This document shows positions 11,219-20,967 of a stretch of DNA of 64,000 bases, one piece after another (the stretch's first letter is position 1; each line of letters opens with the position of its first letter). The DNA comes from Cryptomeria japonica (lineage: Eukaryota; Streptophyta; Pinopsida; Cupressales; Cupressaceae), in assembly GCF_030272615.1 (NCBI RefSeq), contig NC_081410.1:189431619-189495618 (forward strand), in the 5' to 3' direction. The position numbers and the translations under genes were made by a program. The notes beneath the pieces were generated by a model, which saw only the letters and a program-made list of their open reading frames with translations, had not been told where the DNA came from and did no database searches.

Positions 11219-12155
11219 CTAATATTCAGGGTTAGGCTTAAAAGATCTTCTTTCTCTTTCTTCCAATTTTAAATTCCTTTTAGGACATCTAGATGCAAAA
11301 TGACCTATCTTATTACATGCAAAACATTTGAAAGGAGATTTTCCTTCATACTTACTTCGTGTCAGACCTTTAGGTATCCTTCTAGCAAATAAGGCTTCAA
11401 GTTTCTCAAGCTCTTCATCTTCTTTCCTAATCTCTTCCAATTCCTTTGCATACAAAAGTTTCCAATCTTGCTTACCGGTTGATGATGTAGATGCCTGAAA
11501 TGCAGTATCAATCTTTGTAGCTCTTGGAGGACCAAATTCTTCAAGCTCAAAAGCAGACATCTTCCCAACAAGAGTATTTATATTGACATAAGAATTAGGT
11601 ATGGTTCTTAGCTCATTAATTGCTATTACTTTCATCTTATATGTTGGTGGCAAAACCCTTAACACTTTTGAAACAATATTTTCCTCCCTCAGAGATCTAC
11701 CACAACACTGAATTCCTAATGCAATTTCATTTACCCTTTCCATGAATGGAGAAATTCTTTTATCTTCCTCCATGTTCAAGCTTTCATATCTTAAATGTTA
11801 ACATTCAAGTTTTGCAATTTTAACAGAGGTATCACCTTCATTCAGAGTCTCCAACTTGTCCCATATAGCTTTTGTCAATGATTTATCTGATAGTCCCATG
11901 ATTTGCTGATCTGATAAGGCGCTTAAGAGGGCTTCTCTAGCTCTGCAGTCATTTTCAATGTTCTTTTCCAAGTCTTCCGATGCGGGATTTCCATATGTCG
12001 GATCATGAGGAGTGTAATATTTCTGAGTTATTTCCCAAATTTTCTTTTCAATGCATCTTAAATGAGTCCATCCAAATTTTCCATAGTCCATAGTTTGTTC
12101 CATCAAGCCTAGGCTTGTCCTTCCGGTTAACAGTAGTTGAATTGTTAGTTGCCAT
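11219..12155 (-). pseudogene. Copia gag of A
   Basis: The capsid-like and nucleocapsid part. The ATG at 12155 lies 45 bp inside the PBS and opens MATNNSTTVNRKDKPRLDG, a typical Copia gag start. A frameshift near 12060 follows, then WEITQKYYTPHDPTYGNP and the UBN2-type segment AIWDKLETLNEGDTSVKIAK. One stop at about 11798 separates this from the same-frame continuation (11779-11219) with RVNEIALGIQ, VSKVLRVLPPTYKMKV, a charged coil and one CCHC knuckle, CFACNKIGHFASRC. Only one knuckle is present, unlike H, J and K. Confidence 0.85.
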
Positions 12156-12200
12156 AGGATCTTCCTCAAGTGGTCAAGATTCTGCAAAAAGAGGACCAGA

Positions 12201-12213
12201 CTCTGATACCAAT
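12201..12213 (-). promoter_or_regulatory. PBS of Copia A
   Basis: ATTGGTATCAGAG on the minus strand immediately inside the 5' LTR, complementary to the 3' end of initiator Met-tRNA as in most plant Copia elements. Confidence 0.9.
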
Positions 12214-13310
12214 TGTTAGGATAACCGGTGAATAACTAAGAGGGGGTGAATCAGTTGTTAACAGATTATGTGAATTAAAGAACTTAAAACCTTTTACCAA
12301 AATAACTGATAATGCATTAAAGCACAATTGAAAACCAGAGAATCAATACCATGCAACCATAACACATAACACCATGATTTGTATGTGGAAAACCCGGTAG
12401 AGGGAAAAACCACAGTGGGAAACCCTACCCACAGTTAAATGATACTTCTACAGAAAGTATATAATTACAATAGGGGCCTGCACATGCAAGAAGTCACACT
12501 GCTGATCACAATGGAGTCTCACTGACTACAGAAGAGGCCAACCACCTCAAAAGTATTTGGACAACAATCTAGAAAGAAGATCCATCTATGATAGCATCAA
12601 ACATGCTATATTACAGTTCTGATTAAGCTCAATATCGGAGGTCTAAAACCTCTTACATAAACCCAACTCAATTACCTATGATCGACCAAATCCTCTACAG
12701 AAATGATTAATACATTATTCACTCCTTGCCCATATATATTTATACCAACCTGGGACCTAACCAATTAGGTCGGCCACCCAAATGATAATTCAATAGATCC
12801 ATTACATAATCCTGAAATAAAATCATAAAACATGTTGACCTAAAGCCAAACAAACATCATCCAATCTATAAAACATCCCGAAAGTGCATCAGAGGATCCA
12901 CCAACACATTACATGAAAACCGGTCCATAACCTAGATAGCACCAGACCTAAATTAGATCCACACACACCAAAGCAATGACACCAATCAGTCGAGACATGA
13001 ACACGATCACCATCAACATCGTGAATCCCTTCTAGAAGCTACAACAACACCACTTATGCATTACATCAAAGATCTTCAATAAAGCTCTGCCGGTGAAACC
13101 CTTATCAGATCTACAAAGCAGGCTTACTAAAATATAAGATAGCATCTGATCATTAAGTCAATACCAACTGACTAAAATATGCTTCAGAAGCATATGAACC
13201 ATCCATAAAAACTTATTCCATCATCCAGATCATACCGGTGAAAATCAACTGATAATCTTCCCAATCCAATCCTTCTACCGAAAGCCGGTAAACAACCATA
13301 ATAGCTGCAC
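12214..13310 (-). repeat. 5' LTR of Copia A (truncated)
   Basis: Starts TGTTAGGATAACC at 12214 and matches 6434-~7540. Similarity fades after GCCGGTAAACAA near 13300, so the last 50-70 bp, including the LTR 5' terminus, is missing. Confidence 0.85.
12731..12744 (-). promoter_or_regulatory. TATA box, 5' LTR of A
   Basis: Same TATAAATATATATGG word as in the 3' LTR copy. Confidence 0.5.
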
Positions 13311-13474
13311 TTAAGGGAATGTAGACTCAAGCTAACAATGCAAGATGGGTCCTAAAAACTAGGCCATGTTAGGTACCCATGTACAAATGCAATGCAATAT
13401 ATCACAAATGAAGCAAGGGAGAAAACACAATGAGAAAAATTCCCCCTAAAGAGAGATGAAATTACAAAAGAACT
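13311..13474 (-). other. Element E sequence at the A junction
   Basis: No gene. A purine tract TTTAGGGGGAATTTTT (minus strand) near 13435-13450 and the following text look like a retroelement 3' UTR with polypurine tract. If so, E may have been naturally short, ending soon after the pre-integrase region. Confidence 0.35.
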
Positions 13475-14330
13475 CTAAAAAAGGAATGAGAAGGATAAAG
13501 AGACCTCCTCCAAATGATGTAAATAAGTATACACAATCACATCAAACTCAAAAGAATGATCATGTAGAGAATGAACAAGATAGTTAGAGTTCTCTCTTGC
13601 AACAACTGAAGAAGGATCACCTCCATCTATGAGAAGATGAATATCATCAATGATGTCTCCCAAATCTGCAATGTAGGATTGCACAAATAAAGCTGCAATG
13701 TCTATTAAGTAATCATCCCAAGGAACTATATTTGGAAGGACAAGGTATATTGTTCTGCACTGAATCATAAGAAGCCAAAACTATAGAAACACAAGCATCA
13801 TTAGTAGAAACAATGGATGTGATATCAATAGGAGGAGATGAAATTCAAGGCTCTTGAATTGGATCACACGCGAGAACACCCAAGTTCATGTCACCAAAGT
13901 TCTCCTCGATATCATAATCCACACAAGAAGTGTGATCATCATCTAAAGAATCAAACTCATCAGTAGGAACAAATTCTGAAAAGGAGTACAACCAAGATGC
14001 ATGATCCACTAGCCCAATAGAAATGATAGCTCTACTCTCCTAGTCTCTAGTGATAACTAAATCGGGTGTGAACTCCACAGTCTTCCTTGTTGCACCATAA
14101 GTGATTTGATAGATGGAAAGAAGATTCTTTATCAAGTGAGGTACAAACAACACATCTTTGAGGGTATCATCCCCAATAGATTAGATCCTTTCCCAATGAC
14201 ATTCATATATGTATGATTGCCCATCAAAATTGGTGGCATGTTGCAAGGTTCAAATGAAGAGAACATAGATCAGGAAGATGCCATATGATGAGAAGCTCTT
14301 GAATCTAGAAGCCATCTCCCTGAATCATGA
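13475..14330 (-). pseudogene. Copia protease and pre-integrase of E
   Basis: At about 14285-14330 the minus strand encodes GRWLLDSRASHHM, a Copia protease active site in which the D-S-G glycine is R. The following text (14160-13850) reads LFVPHLIKNLLSIYQITYGA and KTVEFTPDLVITRD, the protease to pre-integrase region, then an acidic stretch with DEFDSLDDDHTS. A later frame (13768-13475) has no recognised domain. Several stops are present. No integrase follows before the junction with A. Confidence 0.7.
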
Positions 14331-14784
14331 CTTGTAGTAGCACAAAGAGCTTGTCCTTTACTTGTCCCACAAGTGTGACCTTTCCCTTATCAAATTCTGA
14401 TTGTTTGGAAGAAGAAGCTAAAGTAAATATTCTAGAAGGCAAATTGATTCTATTCTCCTCAAGAAGATGCTTCAATTCATCAATATCCTTGTTATGGAGA
14501 GAATGATTGTGCTCTATCTTGTGGTGGCTTTGGCTTAGACTACTTTGGTTCTTGTCTTTTCTTTGATTCCCTTGATAAGCCACAAAATCTTTGGACTTTG
14601 AAGATTTGAGAATCCCCATGTTGATCAACTTTTCTTGCTCAAGCATCAACATTTTTATGAATGCATCAAATGATGTAGTGAAAGAACTACCTGAAGTCAT
14701 CCAATGGGTTTGGAAGGTAGAAACAAAGGCTACTGACTTTGATGGAAGCCTGATGGAAGCTTGTCGAATAAATTGTAGATCGAT

Positions 14785-14801
14785 TGTGCATCCTTCTTGT
14801 T
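14785..14801. repeat. LINE target-site duplication, left copy
   Basis: TGTGCATCCTTCTTGTT, 17 bp, identical to 16717-16733. Confidence 0.88.
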
Positions 14802-16716
14802 TTTGAATAAGGAAAAACATGTTTTGAAGGGACCCAAAACCCTGTACAAAATAAGTTATTATGGGGGAACCTAAAACCCACATCTACAGATATTCAAGAA
14901 TAACCACTAAATGAAACTGAGGTAAGACGAGATGGACCAAAGCCAAGAAAGGGGATAGAAAAAGACTGACCCCTCCAAAAAGAAAAGCTGCCTGACAAAT
15001 AAAACCATATGCATGGGAAATCTGTAGGTCGTCTGATAACCAAAAGGAGAAGCAAACAAGCAGTAAAAAAACACCTGCCCAAAGGGGTTTTAACAACAGG
15101 CCCCCCAACTTGGAGCAAACAACTAACATTAGGATTTCCCTTTGGATCCCTTCTTTTGGGATCTAAGGGTCATGTCAAAAGAGGGCGAAGACCTTTTAGA
15201 ATGTTTTCTTTTAACTAAAGTCCAACCTTCTTCAACCTTAGTAGCCTCAGCTTGCCACTCCAGCGAACCCAACACAGGAAACCCAGCGCCCAAGGAGGGG
15301 CCAACAAACATCAAAGAGCCAGTTGGGTCAGCAGATCCAGAGCTAGGCACATCCTTGGAAGAAGAAACAGACAAAGGGACAACTCCAATAGATGCATTAG
15401 AAGCCGAAAAAGAAATAGAAACAAAAATAGGTATAGGGGCAGGACCAGTAAATGTACCATCCAGAATCCTATCACACCCAGCTGTAAGGACAAAACCAAC
15501 AATCTGTAAAATATCAGGGCCACCAAATGGCTCAGAAGAAATCAAAGTAGGAACACCATTTGAAATGTCAGCAGAAGGGACAACACCATCAACAACATCC
15601 ACTGAAGGAGTATCAAATCTCATCCTAGGGACCAAGGGGACAGATCCAACAAAATCCACCACAGGCTCTTTAGAACCATTGATGGGAAGATCATGCCCAA
15701 CTGTCTGAGAAGAGCTCTTGAATACCGTATAATGTTGAGAAGAGGCACCTTTCCATCACGAAGAGGGCTTCTTCACTTTAACTTTCTCTAAATCACATTT
15801 AGCCACGACATGCCCAGTCTTGAAGCATCTTCTACATCTGAAGGGAATCCCTTCATAATCCAAAGGTTGAATCCAACAACCCTTGGGTGTTGAAAGTCTG
15901 ATCTCTGCAGGTAGCCTCTTAGAAAAATCAATATCTACCAAAATACGAGCATAGGTGGAGTGAAGGATATCAGAGGACTCCACATCCACCATAAGAAAAT
16001 ATCCCAAAGCCTCACCCACTTCCTCAAGGAGTTGGTCCACCTAAAGATGAAGTGTGAGGTTGGGGGGTCTAACCCAAATCGACATTTTACAAAAGGATTT
16101 AGATGATGGACTAAAATCCTCACGCCATGGTTTGATCACCAAAGGGAAATGATTCTCTCAAAAAGAGTGATCACATAGAATGATCTTTCTATCCATCACT
16201 TTATCAAACTTGGCAATAAAAAAACCCTTTGCCAAATGAAAAATTTGAACTGAATCCGAAATGAGGGGTTCCCAATGCTTAGAGATCCATTCATGGAGTC
16301 CTGGGAGACTGGGCCAAAAACCCCTAAACCGACATATAACCACAGTAGAACAAAGATCGGAGGCAACCTGATTAATCTCTTCAATCATCTTTTCTTCTAG
16401 ATTAATAGCAATAGATAGACAAACAGGAAAAGGCTTAGTCTCAACATGAGCATATCCCTTACCTCTTCCAAAAGCCAGACGATCTGCATAAGATCCCCTA
16501 GAGACCCCAAAAGCTAAGCAATCTGCACCCGAAACATAGGCGGCCGAGTCAATACAAAAAGAAGACGTCAATGGAGGCACAATGAGAACATCTTCACCAG
16601 CATGGACTGTTCCATTAGAGTTTTCGGAAACATCAGTACCCCCCACCGAAGTGGAGACATGCAGAGCAAGCACCTGCAAAGAGGCGTAGGTTTAGAGCGG
16701 GAAGACATCAAATCAA
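14802..16716 (-). mobile_element. ORF1-only LINE (half-LINE)
   Basis: A 1.9-kb minus-strand insert in the E gag, flanked by a perfect 17-bp target duplication. It holds a full-length but broken ORF1 and, directly after it, a ~330-bp 3' UTR. There is no room for the endonuclease-RT ORF2. The 3' end (plus-strand left edge) has only a short A-rich tail (CTTATTCAAAAA). The same 3' end occurs in the neighbouring fragment at 16780-16945, which supports it as a true LINE terminus. The 5' edge lies 8 bp before the ORF1 ATG. Confidence 0.8.
15129..16708 (-). pseudogene. LINE ORF1 (DUF4283-type, zinc knuckle)
   Basis: An RNA-binding ORF1 protein of a plant L1-type LINE. The ATG at 16708 opens MSSRSKPTPL; a frameshift follows, then 16679-16158 encodes the DUF4283-type domain (VICRFRGFWPSLPGLHEWIS, FFIAKFDKVMDRKIIL). 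After a shift, 16040-15756 continues the domain (LLEEVGEALGYFLMVDV) and ends with a CCHC knuckle, CRRCFKTGHVVAKC. The last part (15662-15129) is a Ser/Pro-rich linker with the closing WTLVKRKHSKRSSPSFDMTL. About 500 codons in all, in the range of plant LINE ORF1. Confidence 0.8.
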
Positions 16717-16733
16717 TGTGCATCCTTCTTGTT
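16717..16733. repeat. LINE target-site duplication, right copy
   Basis: Identical to 14785-14801. The following 34 bp (16734-16767) is E gag sequence lying between the two LINE inserts. Confidence 0.88.
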
Positions 16734-16779
16734 AATGCCACAATCCTTGAGTTTTTCTCTTAGTTTGGTTGTTTTAGTT

Positions 16780-16945
16780 TTTGATTAAGGAAAATCAGGT
16801 TTTAAGGGACCCAAAACCTGCTTACATAACAAGAAGAAAAGCATGAAAGAAACAAGAGAGAACAGGACATAGAAAGGAAAGCTGCAAAAGACCAGCAAAG
16901 GAAACAACAACTAAGGAAAAGGACAACAACAAGCCAGCAAGCTTA
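16780..16945 (-). mobile_element. 5'-truncated LINE fragment
   Basis: A 166-bp insert whose plus-strand left part (TTGATTAAGGAAAATCAGG, then AAGGGACCCAAAACCTG) matches the 3' end of the LINE at 14802. It is flanked by a 12-bp duplication, GTTGTTTTAGTT (16768-16779 and 16946-16957). It is therefore a separate insertion of the same LINE family, containing 3' UTR only. Confidence 0.72.
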
Positions 16946-17284
16946 GTTGTTTTAGTTACATAGTCTTGGATTGTATCAAAATTTTTGATACATTACTTGG
17001 CCATACAATTTACCAAATATGTCCCAAGCTTCTTTAACTATATCATGGTTATCCATGTGAAAAATAAGGTCATCTGATACATACTTTATCAATGTTCCAA
17101 GAGCCATAGAATTTTTAGTGAGCCATTCCATTTGAACATTTGGATCAACTTTATGATCCATTGGTGCTATTAATGTTCCATTAATGTAATGAATTAGTCA
17201 TTTTTTTATTAACTTACTCCAAGTTTTAATTTTCCATGATGTATAATTATGTGGAGTTAGAAGTGGAAATTTAGGAGAACCCAT

Positions 17285-19539
17285 AACTAAAAATGAAAGA
17301 GCATAAGATAGAGAAAGAGACACACACACAATAACACAAGACAACCCCTCAAATTCACTCAATCAAACACCCGCTCCTCCCCCCGTCCACCCGAAATGAC
17401 GATTTGACACTTTATACTTAGTGCATGTACAATGGGCTATTTGCAAACCAAGGCAAAAGTGGACATCTGATTTCAATAATTACAACTACCTCAATTAGGC
17501 TATAGTAGACTCAAATGACAAATGCAAAAGATCAAATTAAGATCCAAGTATTACAAGTGCCAAAATGGACCAAAAATGACCATATGATGTAAGTACAAAT
17601 TCTACTCACAATCACTACAAATTGACAACATAAGATTGAAGTAGACAAAAAAATATGCGCTTTAAAAAAAACATCTGAAAAAGAGGTCGTATGAGTGAAT
17701 GAAACCCCAGAATTTGCAAAAATGAGGATTGGACAGATATAACTGTAAAAAACTGAAATTTCTAAAAAATTTGTCCATCAAAATCAGAAACTAACTACAC
17801 CATTGTAGAAAGCATGATAAATTAGCCCAAATAAAAAAAAACATTGCTCAAAAAGAAACCTCAAAATGCTTGAGATATGAGCCTCTAAAGTTGAACTCCA
17901 ATTTCAAAAACTCAAAAGAGGAGTTAAAAAAATAAAAAGACTATTGATGCAATGCTGACGTTAGCGGTGGTCGAGCTTAAATTTGATAGTCAAATAGTTG
18001 TGAAAGAAAAAATGTGGCTGATTGAAGGTTTGACATGTAGCACAGGCGCGATGTTTGAAGGCACCACATGGTGTCCTTGTTGAATGTTTGCGTGGTGTGA
18101 ACTGCAGGAATACCAATAAACTTCACATGCTGAAAATTATGAAGCCACTCCAAAAAATATTGGGAAATGCACGGTATGAAGTCAATCAAAGAATCACGCC
18201 TCGCTGTTGGAATACATTCAATCACCAAGGAAACGATAGCCATAACCAACCTGATGAACAGAAGGGCAACACAAGTTAAAGATGAAGGCGATCAAGTAAA
18301 AATAAAAGCTCCATACGTTGTGTATTCTACAAAGGGAAATGATAGAGAACTTTGGCCATGAGTTAGACCTCTCATGGAACACAATAAAGTCCACTGTCGA
18401 TGAGATGGTAGGCTACAAAGAATGGAAGGGGACCAATGAAAACTCCATGCTTCTGATCACCACATAATAAGAACATAGATCAAATGGCAACACAACCAAT
18501 GAAGGATTTATTTGCTCGATAAACACAACTTGATCATGTATAGATCGATATCCAGATTCTGCCAATGATCTCTGGAATGAGGTCGTGAGCCAAATAAGTT
18601 CAATGAATGCAAGATTTTGTGAAGGCATCAACCGCTTAATATTGTAGCCACAAATGCTAAGACTCTGTCATGTAGTATAAAGTGGTATGAGCCCTCTTCA
18701 CAAAGCAAATTCAAATAAATTGTTGACCAATACAAAATGATTAAGCTGATTCTCTGATATGAAAATTGCTGCCAATACAAAATGATTAAGTCTGCAAGAA
18801 ACTCTATATTACTGCCACAACAGAGATGGGAAGAAACATGGGTTTCTCAAATGAAACCACAACCTCAAAGGACATCAACCAATTCAAAGAATAATACTCA
18901 ATCCCATGGGTCAATCCGAACAGGGATCTACAATCAAAATAAAATGCGGGTTGCAAATCTAATAAATAGAAGGTTGTAGGCATATGATATGGAAGCAAAA
19001 TGCAAATAGATTGGGAGCCAATCAGCATGAGCTTATACAACAGATCTGGCAAATTGAATGGTGCACCTCCAAATTATGGCTCATGAAAATAACAATGCTT
19101 GGCCAAGAGATAAATGCATGCCAGATGGATGACTACGACCTGTTGTAGAAATAAATGTATCGACTATACAACAATATTGCATCCACATATATTGTCCCCA
19201 TGAATAACAAATATTTTGCCCAATACACCAAATTTTCACTCAAATCTGAGAAAAAAATACAGAAAGAAATATTTTTGAAAAACAAATTCTGCAAGCTATT
19301 GTTGGGGAGGGGGAGGCTAATGGCCCTGCAACTAAATTTTTTTTGCTACAAAAATAATTTTACCCGGAATTTAGGAAAATTTGTAGTGAAAATTCATGGC
19401 AACATTCTCTTGAACTCAATGCCAAAGTCATGTTTGGCCTAGGAAGCTCTTGAAATGCGTTGCACCATAAATCTCCTAAGATGCCACAATTTGAGTGCAC
19501 CAAGATCTCTCTAAAAATGACTATCAAAGGAACGATATA
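17285..19539. other. Leader of E or unrecognised insertion
   Basis: About 2.2 kb lies between the E PBS and its gag ATG; Copia elements normally have a far shorter leader. Small frames exist (for example 18055-18361 plus) but none has a recognisable domain or a bias I can support. Features seen: an ACACACAC run near 17320, a 16-bp direct repeat (ATACAAAATGATTAAG) near 18732 and 18776, and a purine tract GGGGAGGGGGAGG near 19303. No LTR pair or target duplication was found to define an insertion. Confidence 0.35.
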
Positions 19540-19552
19540 GGATCTGATACCA
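19540..19552 (-). promoter_or_regulatory. PBS of Copia E
   Basis: TGGTATCAGATCC on the minus strand directly at the LTR edge: the initiator Met-tRNA site with one change from the usual TGGTATCAGAGCC. Confidence 0.85.
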
Positions 19553-19701
19553 TGTAAGAGTTGGTTATGAAGATAGCCACCCAAAATCTAGAGGCCAAAT
19601 AGATAGCACAATAACAAGAGAGAACATTAGAGACAAGAATAAATTGTATTCTCATCAATGATGCAATAAGCTCGGCTAGACTAATATACATAGGAGACCC
19701 C

Positions 19702-19720
19702 TTGGTTATATAGCCAAGGT
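19702..19720 (-). promoter_or_regulatory. TATA box within a dyad, LTR of E
   Basis: CTATATAACC on the minus strand lies inside a near-perfect inverted repeat CCTTGG...CCAAGG. Confidence 0.45.
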
Positions 19721-19787
19721 GAAAGAATGAGAAAATGGCAAGTGTCATTGTGTCATGACATGATAAGTAGAGTGAAAGGCTATCATC

Positions 19788-19915
19788 CCACTTAAAGTGG
19801 AAAAGTGATCACATGATAACACCACTAAAGGTGGATCACCCACTAAAGGTGGAAAAGTGAAACCATGAAAGGTGGATATGATAATGTGATAACATGATAA
19901 GTCCACCTAAAGTGG
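19788..19915. repeat. Five-copy CCACTAAAGGTGG array in U3 of E
   Basis: Copies at 19788, 19822, 19840, 19863 and 19903 (CCACTTAAAGTGG, CCACTAAAGGTGG twice, CCATGAAAGGTGG, CCACCTAAAGTGG). Each is an interrupted palindrome with CCAC/GTGG arms. Its place upstream of the TATA box suggests an enhancer; this is inference. Confidence 0.6.
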
Positions 19916-20002
19916 AAATGCTCCAACTTCTCCTATGCAATTTCCTAAGTAAGCTTAAGTAAGGATTAATTACATCCTAGAGATAAATTAATTACACCAA
20001 CA

Positions 20003-20007
20003 CACAA
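20003..20007. repeat. Target-site duplication of E, right copy
   Basis: CACAA directly after the CA end of the E LTR, identical to 6295-6299. Confidence 0.85.
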
Positions 20008-20967
20008 TCATCCAGATCAATGTCCCAACCTTTTAGTTCCATTGCCTCTAGATCTGATTGATAAATTACATCATTAGTATCTACTTCAATTCCCATGTGT
20101 TCATGTGCAAGAAATTTCTCAACTATTACATTCAGTGCTATGAAGGGATTAGCCTTCTTTAGGTGATAAAAATTGCTTCCAATCCTAAATCCTTATGCTA
20201 GCAATATTCTAGAGCCCGCTTTCATGTTTTCACAAACCTTTTCATGAAATTTAAGATTATATCCTTTTCCACACATTTGTCTAACACTAAGAAGATTGTG
20301 CTTGAGTCCTTTAACACAGAGGATATCCCATGTCTTATGTTTTCCATCAATAGTCATTGCACCTATCCCACAAATTTGTGTTGACCCTTCGTCTCCAAAC
20401 TTGACAGATCCTCAATTCCACTTGAACACATTTCAAGTTCTACTTTACAATCATTCAAATCAATATCCCAACCTTTTGGTTTTGTTGCCTCTAGATCTAA
20501 TTCAAGATAAATTATATCATTAGCAACTACTTTAGTTCCCATGTGTTCAAGTGTAGGAAATTTCTCAATTATTACATTTAGTGCTATGAAGGGATTAACC
20601 TCCTTTAGGTGATAAAGGTTTCTTCCAATCCTAGATCTTTCTATTACTAATCTTCTAGAGCCTACTTTCCTAATTTCACAATCCTTGTCATGAAATGCAA
20701 GATGGTATCCTTTGTTGCACATTTGTCTAACACTAAGAAGATTGTTCTTGAGTCCTTTAACATAGAGGATATCCTATGTCTTATTTTTTCCATCAATAGT
20801 TATTACATCTATTCCACAAATTAGTGATGACCCTTAATCTCCAAATTTGATAGATTCTCCATTCCACTTGAAACATTTCAAGTTCTACTTCACAATCATC
20901 TAGATCATGTCCTAACCTTCTGATTCCATTGCCTCTAGTTCTAATTCAGGATAAATTATATCATCAT
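20008..20967 (-). pseudogene. Tandem pre-integrase/gag-tail units of H
   Basis: Two full copies and the start of a third of a ~445-bp unit; the word GATAAATTA recurs at 20060, 20506 and 20950. On the minus strand a unit reads, in order: a pre-integrase part (ILYVKGLKNNLLSVRQMC, KGYHLAFHDKDCEIRK, NLYHLKEV) and then a gag-tail part (NPFIALNVIIEK, GWDIDLNDCKVELE). In a normal element the gag tail lies upstream of protease, so the unit is a rearrangement junction that was then amplified. The third copy is cut by element B and resumes at 31711. Confidence 0.7.

Larger units (their letters stand above)
6434..13310 (-). mobile_element. Copia element A
   Basis: A minus-strand Copia element with a complete 3' LTR (6434-7591), polypurine tract, RNase H, RT, integrase, pre-integrase and protease region, gag, PBS and a 5' LTR lacking its last ~50-70 bp (12214-~13310). 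Domain order is normal for Copia (gag-PR-INT-RT-RH). LTR divergence looks like roughly 10 percent by eye, so the insertion is old. Stops and frameshifts occur throughout. The left flank is the E LTR. The right end is truncated against E internal sequence, so no target duplication remains. Confidence 0.88.
14331..17284 (-). pseudogene. Copia gag of E, split by two LINEs
   Basis: The ATG at 17284 opens MGSPKFPLLTPHNYTSWKIK, a Copia gag start; after a stop the UBN2-type part follows (17161-16976). The frame is interrupted by a 166-bp LINE fragment (16780-16945) and a 1.9-kb LINE (14802-16716). With both inserts and one copy of each target duplication set aside, a coding frame runs from FDTIQDYVTKTTKL to DAQSIYNLFDKLP without a stop. 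Downstream, 14305-14700 encodes FDAFIKMLMLEQEKLI and a polar tail before the protease. No clear zinc knuckle is seen. Confidence 0.78.
6300..20002 (-). mobile_element. Copia element E
   Basis: A minus-strand element bounded by a 3' LTR fragment (6300-6433, broken by A) and a 5' LTR (19553-20002), with perfect 5-bp target duplications CACAA outside. The two LTR ends match over about 134 bp (TGTAAGNNTTGGTTATGAA onward). Between them are a PBS, a 2.2-kb leader, gag, protease and pre-integrase region, then a break at about 13310 where Copia A begins. Integrase, RT and RNase H of E are absent. Either a deletion took them together with most of the 3' LTR and the end of A, or E lacked them from the start. 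Two LINEs sit in the gag. Confidence 0.8.
19553..20002 (-). repeat. 5' LTR of Copia E
   Basis: 450 bp, TG (TGTAAGAG) to CA (CCAACA), bounded by the PBS and the CACAA duplication. Contains a TATA box and a five-copy dyad motif in the upstream half. Confidence 0.88.

Noticed and set aside
15142-15708. 188-residue plus-strand frame
   Set aside because: Antisense of the Ser/Pro-rich linker of the LINE ORF1; no domain of its own.
18055-18361. Overlapping plus-strand frames in the E leader, considered as a captured host gene
   Set aside because: No recognisable domain, short, and in overlapping frames; not enough to call a gene.
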